The notes: generated from the sequence alone by a model not told the origin. Shown: positions 8,231 to 17,795, numbered from the stretch's first letter. The stretch is DNA of 45,964 bases from CAYNTS01 sp964400495 (GCA_964400495.1 CAYNTS010000010.1:1-45964); one strand, 5' to 3'. Numbers and translations are program-made.

Positions 8231-9232
8231 TTAAATATTTTTATCTTTAAACAATTTGTTAAGTAAAATTTTATTTATAGGATTTATAGATATTTTCTTT
8301 TCTTCTTGTCTAATTTTTGTAAACTTCTCTTGATTTTCTTTTGATACTTGCATCCATTCTGAATGAAAATCCCCGTTTTGAATTTCTTTCAAAATATTTC
8401 TTATCTCTTCTTTAACTTTTGAAGAAATAACGCGATTCCCTCGTGTAATTCCACCATATTCAGCAGTATCACTAATTGCTTTATTCATAAACTCAAATCC
8501 CTTTTCATAGAACATATCTATCATGGACTTTATTTCATAATAACTAACAAACCATGCTGTTACAGGTGAATAACCCTCTTCAACCAAGACCTCAAACGTG
8601 GTTTGAATCAATTTTGGTAAACCGCCAGTTAATAGTACTTGCTCACCTAATAAATCTGTTTCAGTTTCTTCTTTAAAAGTAGAGAAGAAAGCACCAACTT
8701 TTGTTCCACCAATTGCTTTACTATATGCAAGTACAACTACTTTAGAATCTCCGGAATAATCATTATAAATGGCAATTAAATTTGGAACTCCACTACCTGA
8801 AAGGTATTTTTCTCTAACTTGTGAGCCCGGACCACTCGGGGCAACCATTACAATATTAACATTATCTTGAGGTATTATCATTTTATAATGAATATTATAA
8901 CCATGTGCAAATAGGAGAGTTTGTCCAGAAGTTAAATTATCAACAATATAATTGTTAAAACAATCTGCCATAACTTGGTCGGGCACTAATATTGAAATTA
9001 TATCTGCCCATTTCACAACATTTTCAATTGATTCTATTTCAAGTTTATCGTTTAGTACATTAGGTTTATTTTTGCTATTACTGCGTAAACCTACCTTAAC
9101 TGAAACGCCAGAATCGTACAGGTTTAAAGCATGTGCTCTCCCTTGATTCCCATAGCCAATAATTCCAACTTTTTTATTGAGAATTGGTTGAAGTTTAATC
9201 TCTTTATCTTTATAAATATGTGGTATTTCCAT
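8231..9232 (-). CDS. Ketol-acid reductoisomerase homologue with altered active site
   Basis: The 333-residue protein aligns by eye with class I KARI (IlvC) over its whole length. It has GYGNQG (26-31, NADPH loop), AHGY with His110, VAPSGPG (130-136), FKEETETDLLGEQ (186-198) and SDTAEYGG (254-261). Two normally invariant positions differ. The Lys of APKxPG is Ser133, and the first metal-binding Glu of FEx2HE is Val229 (FVSYYE). Asp193, Glu197, Glu233 and Ser254 are kept. No ilvB, ilvH, ilvD or leu gene is nearby; neighbours are an RND exporter (19 bases upstream) and actA. I therefore call it KARI-like, not ilvC. It could be a reductase on another substrate. Confidence 0.8.
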   Translation of the reverse strand: MEIPHIYKDKEIKLQPILNKKVGIIGYGNQGRAHALNLYDSGVSVKVGLRSNSKNKPNVLNDKLEIESIENVVKWADIISILVPDQVMADCFNNYIVDNLTSGQTLLFAHGYNIHYKMIIPQDNVNIVMVAPSGPGSQVREKYLSGSGVPNLIAIYNDYSGDSKVVVLAYSKAIGGTKVGAFFSTFKEETETDLLGEQVLLTGGLPKLIQTTFEVLVEEGYSPVTAWFVSYYEIKSMIDMFYEKGFEFMNKAISDTAEYGGITRGNRVISSKVKEEIRNILKEIQNGDFHSEWMQVSKENQEKFTKIRQEEKKISINPINKILLNKLFKDKNI

Positions 9233-9251
9233 TAGGTTAAATTACTATTGT

Positions 9252-11471
9252 TTACATTTTAAATCGAAACTTAGGTTTTACAACATGTATTAAAACTGGT
9301 AATAAAACAATTGAAGAAATAAGAGCAAATATTATAATGATAGTTGCTAATAAACCAAATTCTTCGTTAGGAACAAATTTAGAAAAAACGAGAACAAAAA
9401 ATCCCATTCCAAGAATAATAGTTGTGTTAATAATTGCTTTTCCGGTAGTAAGCAATGTTCGCTCTGTTGCAATATTATGATTACCTGACAATTTAAACTC
9501 TTTTCTAAATCGTGATAAGAAATGAATCGTATCATCAACTGTAATCCCTAAAGCAATTGAAAAAGTCATAGCTGTAGATGGGCGGAGTTTTATTCCAAGA
9601 AATCCCATAATTCCACCTGCAACTAATAGAGGTAGAATATTTGGTAAAATGGATAGTAGTGATAATCTGACGGATTTGAATAAAAGTATCATTGAAAAAA
9701 ATATAATAATAAATGCAACTATAAAACTTGTGGTCAAATTAGAAACTAAATGTTTGTTTGTCTTAAGTGCTAACAAAGTTGTGCCTGTTACCCCAACTTC
9801 AAATGAATCATCAAAAATTATTTTTGACATTTTTAAGATATTATTCTTTATTTCTTCTGCCCTTTTTGTTGAAATATTTTTAACACGAGCACTTATTCTA
9901 AAATTGTTATCACTTGAAAGAAGATTAGATTCCAAATTTATTAAATATGATTCGATACTTTCTGCTTGAGGTAATTCATAACTACCTTCTATAATTTCAT
10001 GTTTTAGTTTCAAATAATCTACAATTGAAACCACAGAACCTATCTCTGGAATTGAGCTTATAAATTCACTCATTTTTTCCAAATTTTGCAAACTAGATAG
10101 TGTTAAAACCTTTTGTAGGTCAGTATTCCTTATTACAATTTCTAATGGTAATGTACCGCCAAGTTCATTTTCTACAAATTTTATGTCATTGTAAATTGTA
10201 TTACCTTCTTTTAAATCGTCCATCAATGTTGCATTGTAATCCATTTTGGTTAACCCAAAAATGGATGTAACAATTATAAATCCTGAAATTAACAAAATGG
10301 TTTTAGGATGATTCCTATTCCACATATTTAACTTTTCAGCTGTTTGTAGCCTTTCGCCTACAATTAATCGTTTAATATGTACTTTATCTGGGATTTCAAT
10401 TAATGATAATAAAGCGGGCATGATAATTATTGTCAAAATAAACAATAATATTACTCCTAATCCAAGTGTAACGCCGAATTCCTTTGTAATTTGAATATTT
10501 GTTAAAACAAGAGAGAAAAATCCTACAGCTGTTGTAAAACTTGTTAAAAATAAAGCTGATCCGATATCGTTTATTACATTAATCAATGCATAATGTTGTG
10601 TGAGATTTTTATTTAATTCTTCGTGATATTTAATGAATAAGTGAATTGCATCAGAAACTCCAATAATCATTAACAAATTAAAGGTTAAATAAGAGATTAC
10701 ATTTATAGTTATTCCAAATATAGCCATTAGTCCAGCGACCCAAATAAGTGTTGTTGAAATAGCAATTAATGGAATTACCACGCCTTTGATTTGTCTAAAA
10801 GTAAATGTTAGAACAAGTATCACAACCAAAAATGCAATCGGAAGGAATATCATTCGTTCATGGATAACTAATTGTACATACTTTGTACGCATAACTGGAA
10901 TTCCAGCTAAATGGTATTCCAAAGTCGAATTATCTAATATATTTTCAATTTCATTCACAACAATACTTCTATCGTCGTGATTTGTTATTTCTTCATTCAA
11001 ATGTATTAAAATACTGCCTGCGTTTCCTGAATGTGAAAGAAATATATTTGAATAAAAGGGGTGATTAGTTATGTGGTCAGTTTCTGCATCCCACTCTTGT
11101 TGAGTAATATTATAATCTTGAAGATACCCAATTGGAAGATTTGATAAGCTGAAAACATTTTCTACACCATCAATAAATTCAAATTCTTCTGTTAATAAAG
11201 CCATTTTTTCTATGTTTGTTTTGGAAAGTAAACTATCACATAAGTACGCAACTAAAATAATATTTTCATTTTGTCCAAATTCTTTCAAAAACGATTCATA
11301 ATAATCTCTATCGACATCATCATTTGGGAACATTTGTTCGAGTGAAAAATCAACTTCAAGTTTGCTTCCAGAAAAAAATGCTGTATAAGCAAAATATATT
11401 GTAAGCAAAAATATTATACTTAATATTAATCTTGGATTTTTTAAAATTATTTTTGCTATCTTATTTAGCAT
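9252..11471 (-). CDS. RND-superfamily exporter (MMPL/HpnN-like)
   Basis: The 739-residue membrane protein has the duplicated RND plan. Each half has one N-terminal helix (13-33; about 395-410), a periplasmic domain of about 150 residues, and a five-helix bundle. Motifs include the acidic TM4 segment MIIGVSDAIHLF in the first half and LGITVDDTIHFLSRFR in the second, typical of proton-driven MMPL/HpnN-like exporters that move lipids or other hydrophobic molecules. It is shorter than the tripartite AcrB type, and no membrane-fusion or TolC gene is adjacent. It begins 88 bases after yhbY and is followed 19 bases later by the KARI-like gene, so they are probably co-transcribed. The substrate is unknown. 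Confidence 0.85.
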   Translation of the reverse strand: MLNKIAKIILKNPRLILSIIFLLTIYFAYTAFFSGSKLEVDFSLEQMFPNDDVDRDYYESFLKEFGQNENIILVAYLCDSLLSKTNIEKMALLTEEFEFIDGVENVFSLSNLPIGYLQDYNITQQEWDAETDHITNHPFYSNIFLSHSGNAGSILIHLNEEITNHDDRSIVVNEIENILDNSTLEYHLAGIPVMRTKYVQLVIHERMIFLPIAFLVVILVLTFTFRQIKGVVIPLIAISTTLIWVAGLMAIFGITINVISYLTFNLLMIIGVSDAIHLFIKYHEELNKNLTQHYALINVINDIGSALFLTSFTTAVGFFSLVLTNIQITKEFGVTLGLGVILLFILTIIIMPALLSLIEIPDKVHIKRLIVGERLQTAEKLNMWNRNHPKTILLISGFIIVTSIFGLTKMDYNATLMDDLKEGNTIYNDIKFVENELGGTLPLEIVIRNTDLQKVLTLSSLQNLEKMSEFISSIPEIGSVVSIVDYLKLKHEIIEGSYELPQAESIESYLINLESNLLSSDNNFRISARVKNISTKRAEEIKNNILKMSKIIFDDSFEVGVTGTTLLALKTNKHLVSNLTTSFIVAFIIIFFSMILLFKSVRLSLLSILPNILPLLVAGGIMGFLGIKLRPSTAMTFSIALGITVDDTIHFLSRFRKEFKLSGNHNIATERTLLTTGKAIINTTIILGMGFFVLVFSKFVPNEEFGLLATIIIIFALISSIVLLPVLIHVVKPKFRFKM

Positions 11472-11559
11472 GTATCCTTAACTTATCTAATTTTATAAAA
11501 ATGAAGTCTAAAATTTAAATAGATTTATGTGCAATTTTGTTTGTTTTATTTTGTGATAT

Positions 11560-11850
11560 TTATGGTAGTTTTATTTTTTGTTTTTCGGGATCTTCATGCT
11601 GCTTATAAATAATAATAATATGTCCAATTTTACCAACGACATTGCAAGATAGTTTTTGAGTAATTGAATTTATAAATTTGTCAAGTTCGCTTTTATCAGT
11701 TTTATATTTTATCTTAATTAATTCATGCGACTTAAGAGCATCATTAATACAATGAAATGTACCATCAGTTACACCATTTTTACCAATATTAACTACTGGT
11801 TTTAAATGATGTGCAATTCCCCTTAAATACTGTCGTTGTTTACTATTCAT
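11560..11850 (-). CDS. yhbY: YhbY-like CRM-domain RNA-binding protein
   Basis: The product has 96 residues from the ATG at 11850. A TTG nine bases further upstream would overlap the previous gene, and MNSKQRQYLRG is the typical N-terminus. The CRM fold signature is present: LRGIAHHLKPVVNIGKNGVT with its GKNG loop, then KSHELIKIKY and the C-terminal GKIGHIIIIYK. The family binds precursor 23S rRNA and acts in assembly of the large ribosomal subunit. The ATG lies one base after the stop of the secreted dockerin gene, so translation may be coupled, an odd partnership that probably only reflects a shared transcript. Confidence 0.92.
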   Translation of the reverse strand: MNSKQRQYLRGIAHHLKPVVNIGKNGVTDGTFHCINDALKSHELIKIKYKTDKSELDKFINSITQKLSCNVVGKIGHIIIIYKQHEDPEKQKIKLP

Positions 11851-11851
11851 T

Positions 11852-13918
11852 TTATCCAATTATTATATTAACAATAGAAACAATATCTAATATATTAATA
11901 ATTCCATCATTGTTTAAATCAGCTACATTTATCTCATATTCACTTGGTATAAAATCTTCTATAATTATACCGACAATTAAGATCACATCCAATATATTAA
12001 TATTTGAATCCATATTGAGATCGCCAAGCATAATGTTAAAATCAACTGCTTCCAGTTTAAAATCATCTAAACCAGCTTCTACCAATGAACCACCACTTCC
12101 AACGTTTCCATCGTAATAAATATCTTCTGCTACAAATCTAAATTGAACTCCAGATGTTAATTGTATATAATCAGAAAGTAATACTCTGTTTCTAATCCAT
12201 TCTGTATGAGATATAGTTGTATTTTCTAATGAAATCCAACTAGTTCCACTGTCGCTAGAAACATCAACCAACCAGTGATCAGTAGATGCATTATTACCCA
12301 TATTATTTGTATACCATCTCCAATAAGTAACAAGTACATCTGAATAATTTGATAAATCAAATATTGGACTTAGAATCGATGTTTTTCCACCATCAACATC
12401 ATTTTGACCAGCACTATTCGGATTTGTTTGATTTCCAGTTATGAAGCACATTTCTCCATCAGTACTATTATCATTTTCTGGTTGAACTGGCGCATTCGAA
12501 ACAAATGTTCCAATAGGTTCTCCTCTTTCCCATAATCCGGATGTTGCATCGTCATCTGATGCAGGAGTTGTCCAGCCCATATCAGTTTCAAAATTATCAT
12601 TAAAAATATCTGGTAAATCTCCATAAATGAACATAATTGGATTTTGATTCCCACCTAATGGATAAACTGTTGCGTCACCAATATTGTTTTCTGCTGTAAA
12701 ATAATAATGTACAAATGTTCCTGATGGCAAAGATGGTATTTCAATACTATACACATTATCATTTTGCAAAATTAAAGATTCAATTATCCAATCACTTCCA
12801 ATATTGTAGTGAAGATCAACATCGGTTATTTCACCTTCAAAAGATAGTACATTGACGGGAAATAAAATTGGTTCAGCACTAAAATTCATATCTTCTATAT
12901 TTTCATGGTTTATCGATATTCCACCCAATTTTGTTATGTATAGTCCTGTCTCCATATCACTTGAAATTATATTTCCACTTGGTAAAAATGGATAAACTCC
13001 CCAATTCCCAACATAAAGTCCTTCAAATTCAGATGTATCATAATACCCAATTTCTAAAGGATTATATGGATCTGACATATCTATTACACGTGTTCCATCA
13101 GCATAGTATGAACAGTAAATTGTTCTATCAATAACATATACATTATGTATTGAATGATCTAGATTTACGCTAAACTCACTTAGTAAATTAATATTTGAAT
13201 AATCAGAAATATCCCAAATTTTCAAATGGCCACCCAACATTTCATCAGCAGTGATAAGGAAATTTTCATCTTCAGTTACTGCACAATCATGTGCAAAGCC
13301 ATCATATTGCCAACTAACAATTGTTTGAGGATTTGATTTATCAGTTAAATCTATAATGTAAGCTGTGCTTGAATAAATGCCCATTGCATACGCCTTGTTA
13401 TTATACACATGTAAATCGTGAATATATTCACCATTCCATGTACCAATTAATTCGGGTGTACCTGGTGTTATCATTAAATCATAAATCCAAATATCATGAT
13501 CGTCAGCACCTACTATATATAAATACCCTTCATTAACATGAATATTATGACTATTGTCAATATCAGATATTGTATATATTAATTCTGGCTCATCTAAGTT
13601 GTTAACATTAACTACTTTAATTCCATCATCTGCTTCAGTTCCAATAAATACATATCCATCCCAATATTTAACATCACGCCAAATACTATTACTACCATTA
13701 ATTCTGTCAATTTCAAATGGATTTGCTGGATCGGTTATATCAACTAAAGAAGTTGCATTTTGCAAACCAACAACTGCTATTTCTCTTCCATCTTGAGCAA
13801 ACCCAGTAATATCTGAAGCATTTTGGTCAAATGTAAAATGATTCAATAATTGCATATTGTAACCTTGTGTATAAATTGTTGATACAAGTATAAATAATAA
13901 TATTAACTTATTTCTCAT
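11852..13918 (-). CDS. Secreted LVIVD-repeat protein with C-terminal dockerin
   Basis: A signal peptide (MRNKLILLFILVSTIYTQG) starts the 688-residue protein. Residues ~25-345 form LVIVD-type beta-propeller repeats of the choice-of-anchor B kind, for example SLVDITDPANPFEIDRI, IKVVNVNNLDEPELI and RVIDMSDPYNPLEIGYYD. A middle region of beta-sandwich-like sequence follows (~440-625). The last ~58 residues are a type I dockerin with two calcium loops: DLNMDSNINILDV and DLNNDGIINILDI. No PNP-type sorting domain is present, so surface retention may depend on a cohesin partner. The ribosome site AGGGGAAAC is good. Exact ligand and role are unknown. Confidence 0.88.
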   Translation of the reverse strand: MRNKLILLFILVSTIYTQGYNMQLLNHFTFDQNASDITGFAQDGREIAVVGLQNATSLVDITDPANPFEIDRINGSNSIWRDVKYWDGYVFIGTEADDGIKVVNVNNLDEPELIYTISDIDNSHNIHVNEGYLYIVGADDHDIWIYDLMITPGTPELIGTWNGEYIHDLHVYNNKAYAMGIYSSTAYIIDLTDKSNPQTIVSWQYDGFAHDCAVTEDENFLITADEMLGGHLKIWDISDYSNINLLSEFSVNLDHSIHNVYVIDRTIYCSYYADGTRVIDMSDPYNPLEIGYYDTSEFEGLYVGNWGVYPFLPSGNIISSDMETGLYITKLGGISINHENIEDMNFSAEPILFPVNVLSFEGEITDVDLHYNIGSDWIIESLILQNDNVYSIEIPSLPSGTFVHYYFTAENNIGDATVYPLGGNQNPIMFIYGDLPDIFNDNFETDMGWTTPASDDDATSGLWERGEPIGTFVSNAPVQPENDNSTDGEMCFITGNQTNPNSAGQNDVDGGKTSILSPIFDLSNYSDVLVTYWRWYTNNMGNNASTDHWLVDVSSDSGTSWISLENTTISHTEWIRNRVLLSDYIQLTSGVQFRFVAEDIYYDGNVGSGGSLVEAGLDDFKLEAVDFNIMLGDLNMDSNINILDVILIVGIIIEDFIPSEYEINVADLNNDGIINILDIVSIVNIIIG

Positions 13919-14056
13919 TGTTTCCCCTGAAATTCTATAAATAATTTTAATTAATTGAAGTGATATAAATATTATAAATTTTGTAACAAAATGTATCTTA
14001 TTTAGATACGTGATTTAAATCAATTTTTATTAAAATATTTAATTGTAACTTTTCAT

Positions 14057-14092
14057 GTAAGATAAAGAGCAATCGCTCTACCTACATCTTAC
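14057..14092. repeat. Nested hairpin
   Basis: GTAAGAT (14057-14063) pairs with ATCTTAC (14086-14092), enclosing AGAGC (14066-14070) paired with GCTCT (14075-14079) around AATC. Both stems are perfect. It lies between two secreted-protein genes and may be a REP-like element or a leader structure. Confidence 0.5.
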
Positions 14093-14123
14093 TCGTATCT
14101 CTGTTTTGGCCTTGATGAACAGA

Positions 14124-14153
14124 AAGAAAACCCCTAATTTTAGGGGTTTTCTT
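14124..14153 (-). terminator. Terminator after the large sorting-domain protein gene
   Basis: AAGAAAACCCCTA and TAGGGGTTTTCTT form a 13-bp stem around ATTT. Read on the minus strand it lies 27 bases past the stop at 14181. T-rich sequence follows on both strands, so it may work in both directions. Confidence 0.85.
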
Positions 14154-14180
14154 CTTGATACTCCAACAATGAGATTGATG

Positions 14181-16607
14181 TTATTTAATAAGCATCAATT
14201 TGTTAGAAACTGAATGTCCATCCGACAAGACATTCAAAAAATAAATCCCACTCGTATAATTTGAAGCATCCCATGTAAAAGTATTAATACCCATTGATAA
14301 ACTTCCTTCATACAATTTTTCTACAATTCTTCCATTAATATCAACTATGTGTGCTATTATTTGAGTTTCATTACCTAATTCTATAGTAATATTAGTCAAA
14401 GGATTAAATGGGTTAGGATAAATAGAATTAACAGAAACTACATTAGGATAAGTTATTTCTTCACTTAATGTTAAATTGTCAATAATGGTAACTTGTTGAG
14501 GATACCAAACATTATAATTTCCTTTTAAGTGATGCATTTCACCATCAACTTCAACCATAAATTTGGGAATATCACCCGCTTCACAAAACCCAATTGAATA
14601 ATCGTTACCATCATTACCCATTACTGGTATGTCAGTAAACTTTCCATTCCACTTCCTTTCGCCAACAAGAATGTCATTACAGTATGCATAAATCCAGTCA
14701 CCTTCAGAAATTAAATAATCGACATTCATTATAAAATAGAACGATTGTTCAGTTGATTGTGAAACTATTGATTCAGAAACATTGCTGAAATTGTAATTTC
14801 TTGCTAATAAACTCATATCATATTGAAATTCAAAACTTTCATTTAACACAAACCAATACCCTTTACCACCTGCAAAATGTGTCAAACTGCCTACCCAATC
14901 TCCATTTTCCAATCTCAATGCTGCTAGACTTTCCCCAATTATATAGTTAAAATTGGCTTCCAAGTCATCAGGCAAACCATCTTTTAACTCTAAAGTTTGA
15001 TTACTTGGAAATGAAACTAAATTTGAACCAGCATGTAAATTATATACTAATGAATTGGGAGTATCCCATGCATTTGATATTTCTAAATCAAATGTGTTTA
15101 AAGATTTCACCCAATAGCCTTTGTTATTTTCTATATAATCTAAACTTCCAAAAAACATTCCATTATTATAAATTGCAATAGACCCTTCACCTAAAATATT
15201 TGTAACATATTCTTCTTCAGTTGTAAAAATGTTTTCAACAGAATTTTCTTCTGGAATTGCATATAAACTAATTAAATTTGCATTATTATGGAGTTGAAGT
15301 TCATAATTGTATGCTTGACATGGTTCTGTTCCAGTTTCTCCTTCAACACAATTTCCACAGATATCTTCGTAAGCTACCCCCGCACAATCTCCGTTGCAAT
15401 CTAAAATATTATCAAAACAATCGCAAAAACCATATGGGATTCCATCACCTTCACAAACACCACATTCATCAATTATTGCAGGGCCTCCACATTCGCCTAA
15501 ACAGTCATTTTCTAATGGTATCCCATCATCAAAAAGACACCAATCATTACAACCATCTGGATAAATACAACTATTATCATTTTCTAGAGCAAATTGATCA
15601 TAATTACATGCAGTAGAATCAGTACACCCAGAACTCACTTCTTCATTTATGATAAATTCAAATGGTGCAAATCCATTACCGATTGTCATATCTACTTCAA
15701 ATTCCAACTCTTCATCTAAGCAATAAATTTCATCATTTAAATATCTGTAAAATTTAAAATTAATTACTTCACCAGATGTGATATTGCTATATAGCATCAT
15801 TAGAAAATTATGTTCTTCTGTTGGGGGAAAATATAGTCCAGTTGTGACCCCACGCACTTCGTCATCAACAAATGCAACTAGAATATCTTGCTCGCTTCCA
15901 ATATGAATATCATTAAAAATTATTGCTCCAGTTATTGAACCTGTAAATTCATAATCTGCAGGATTAACAAACCATGTTGATGTATCTGATTCACAAGGGA
16001 TTATGCAATCATTTTCTGCATCCGAGTCACATATTCCACAATCATCTTCATAAGCCACCCCCCCACATTCTCCCAAACAATCTAACTCAACAATACAATT
16101 TCCATCACAATCATGATTTTCATCTATAGGATATTCACATGATTCATCATCGATATTTGCTTGGGCATTATAATTACAAGCTTCATTATTTGTGCATCCA
16201 TAAACATCTTCACCTCCACTACTTGTGCCATGCAATTCCAGTGGTGTAAATCCATTTCCAATCGTCATGTTTAAAATAAACTCTTGTGTTTCATCCAAAT
16301 CAATTATATCAGTGCCATTATAAAATTTAAATGTTAATATTTCACCACTCGTTTGATTACTGTAAGTCATTATTGGATAATAGTAGTTTCCAGCTGGAGG
16401 AAAAAATATTGCTTCTTGAACTCCACGAACTTCTTCTCCAACAAAAGCACCCAAAGTGCCTGATGTAGTAACTACATTATCAATTATTACATGTGCTGTG
16501 ATTGATCCATTAAATTCATAGTCTGGTGCATTAACTGCCCAACCTGGATCATTTTGGGCAAGCAGCAAATTTGCAAAGGTCAAAATAAATATTAATATTT
16601 TTTTCAT
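14181..16607 (-). CDS. Large surface protein: duplicated module, Cys-rich repeats, sorting domain
   Basis: The 808-residue protein begins with a signal peptide (MKKILIFILTFANLLLAQ). Two homologous beta-rich modules follow. The first (~20-130) has APDYEFNGSITAHVIIDN, GEEVRGVQ and TIGNGFTPLEL; the second (~210-330) has PADYEFTGSITGAIIFND, DDEVRGVT and TIGNGFAPFEF. After each come Cys-rich spacers with GCT(N/D)xxACNY and CLGECGG...DxCGxC patterns, common in Marinimicrobia secreted proteins as I recall. A further beta-rich region follows. The C-terminus is a type IX-style sorting domain (PNPFNPLTNITIEL, then DINGRIV, TFTWDASNYTSGIYFL and KLMLIK). This predicts export and surface attachment; ligand unknown. 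It is divergent from mdh. Confidence 0.85.
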   Translation of the reverse strand: MKKILIFILTFANLLLAQNDPGWAVNAPDYEFNGSITAHVIIDNVVTTSGTLGAFVGEEVRGVQEAIFFPPAGNYYYPIMTYSNQTSGEILTFKFYNGTDIIDLDETQEFILNMTIGNGFTPLELHGTSSGGEDVYGCTNNEACNYNAQANIDDESCEYPIDENHDCDGNCIVELDCLGECGGVAYEDDCGICDSDAENDCIIPCESDTSTWFVNPADYEFTGSITGAIIFNDIHIGSEQDILVAFVDDEVRGVTTGLYFPPTEEHNFLMMLYSNITSGEVINFKFYRYLNDEIYCLDEELEFEVDMTIGNGFAPFEFIINEEVSSGCTDSTACNYDQFALENDNSCIYPDGCNDWCLFDDGIPLENDCLGECGGPAIIDECGVCEGDGIPYGFCDCFDNILDCNGDCAGVAYEDICGNCVEGETGTEPCQAYNYELQLHNNANLISLYAIPEENSVENIFTTEEEYVTNILGEGSIAIYNNGMFFGSLDYIENNKGYWVKSLNTFDLEISNAWDTPNSLVYNLHAGSNLVSFPSNQTLELKDGLPDDLEANFNYIIGESLAALRLENGDWVGSLTHFAGGKGYWFVLNESFEFQYDMSLLARNYNFSNVSESIVSQSTEQSFYFIMNVDYLISEGDWIYAYCNDILVGERKWNGKFTDIPVMGNDGNDYSIGFCEAGDIPKFMVEVDGEMHHLKGNYNVWYPQQVTIIDNLTLSEEITYPNVVSVNSIYPNPFNPLTNITIELGNETQIIAHIVDINGRIVEKLYEGSLSMGINTFTWDASNYTSGIYFLNVLSDGHSVSNKLMLIK

Positions 16608-16805
16608 TTAAAGAATATACTCCAAATTTTATTAGTGAGAGCGAAAGCAAAAATCACTCTTGAATATAGGCTTTAAATTTATTAATAATGTCTTTTGAAT
16701 ACAACATTTAAACTGACTTGTTTTTATGTTCGAATTTTATAAACTAATTATTGTAAATTAGATAATTATATCGTATTAATTATTTATTAAATTTAGGAGA
16801 AAAAA

Positions 16806-17741
16806 ATGAAACGAAATAAAATTGCATTAATTGGTGGTGGACAAATTGGTGGAAATTTAGCTTTACTTATTGCTCAAAAAGAATTGGGTGATGTTGTTAT
16901 TTATGATATTCCAAATGCTGAAGGTATGATTAAAGGTAAAGCATTGGATTTAATGCAATTACGTCCTCATGATGGGTATGATGTTGATATTTCTGGTTCA
17001 AGTGATCCCACAAGTTTAGCTGACTCAGATGTAGTTATAATTACTGCTGGAGTACCAAGAAAACCTGGAATGAGTCGAGATGACTTGCTAGGAATCAATA
17101 TAAATATTATCACAGATGTTGCCAATAATGTGAAAAAGTATGCACCTAATGCATTTGTAATTGTTGTTTCTAATCCTTTAGATGCAATTGTCTATGCTTT
17201 TCACAAAGTGTCTGGTTTTAGTAAAAATAAAGTGGTTGGAATGGCTGGTGCTTTAGATAGTAGTCGATTCAGAGCATTTATTGCAATGGAAACTGGTTAT
17301 TCTGTACAAGATGTTAGTTGCATGGTGTTAGGTGGACATGGTGATACAATGGTTCCTATTACTCGGTTAGCAACAGTTGGTGGTGTACCAGTTACAAGTT
17401 TAATACCTGCAAGACGTCTTACTGAGATTGAACATCGTACACGTGTTGCAGGTGGTGAAATTGTAAAACTGTTTGGAAATGGTTCAGCATTTTATGCTCC
17501 AGCTGCATCAGCAATAGAAATGGCGGAATCGTATTTGTTAGATAAAAAACGGGTTATCCCTTGTGCATCTTTGTGCGAAGGAGAATTTGGAATTGATGGA
17601 TATTTCATTGGTGTACCATCTGTAATTGGTAAAGGTGGAGTTGAAAAAATACTTGAATTTGATTTATTAGATTCAGAAAAAGATGAACTCAACAATACTT
17701 TAGATGCAGTTAAAAAAACAGTTGGTGAAACAGGACTTTAG
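16806..17741 (+). CDS. mdh: Malate dehydrogenase (NAD)
   Basis: The 311-residue protein is an LDH-like malate dehydrogenase of the TCA cycle, converting malate and NAD to oxaloacetate. Visible features are the Rossmann loop GGGQIGG (10-16), Asp34 for NAD preference, Arg85 and Arg91 of the mobile loop (VPRKPGMSRDD), Asn123 in SNPLD, Asp151/Arg154 in GALDSSR, and catalytic His178 in GGHGDT. Arg85, rather than the Gln of lactate dehydrogenases, marks it as MDH. AGGAG sits ideally before the ATG, and a strong terminator follows, so it is a single-gene transcript divergent from the surface protein gene. Confidence 0.96.
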   Translation: MKRNKIALIGGGQIGGNLALLIAQKELGDVVIYDIPNAEGMIKGKALDLMQLRPHDGYDVDISGSSDPTSLADSDVVIITAGVPRKPGMSRDDLLGININIITDVANNVKKYAPNAFVIVVSNPLDAIVYAFHKVSGFSKNKVVGMAGALDSSRFRAFIAMETGYSVQDVSCMVLGGHGDTMVPITRLATVGGVPVTSLIPARRLTEIEHRTRVAGGEIVKLFGNGSAFYAPAASAIEMAESYLLDKKRVIPCASLCEGEFGIDGYFIGVPSVIGKGGVEKILEFDLLDSEKDELNNTLDAVKKTVGETGL

Positions 17742-17770
17742 ATAAATATTGATTAAATAATAATGTTATG

Positions 17771-17795
17771 AAAACGGAGTCTTTGGCTCCGTTTT
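17771..17795 (+). terminator. Terminator after mdh
   Basis: AAAACGGAG (17771-17779) pairs with CTCCGTTTT (17787-17795) around TCTTTGG, followed by T-rich sequence. It lies 30 bases past the mdh stop. Confidence 0.9.

Larger units (their letters stand above)
13919..14180. other. Intergenic region with three successive hairpins
   Basis: The part next to the 13918 start is plain AT-rich promoter-like DNA. From 14057 to 14153 three inverted repeats follow one another: a two-stem structure (14057-14092), a 6-bp stem (TCTGTT 14100-14105 with AACAGA 14118-14123) and the terminator (14124-14153). Confidence 0.6.

Noticed and set aside
8231..9232. Plain ilvC annotation
   Set aside because: Ser133 and Val229 replace residues needed in known enzymes, and no branched-chain pathway genes adjoin it.
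15278..15616. 112-codon plus-strand frame rich in His, Leu and Asn
   Set aside because: It is the antisense of the Cys-rich part of the surface protein; composition is unlike a real gene.
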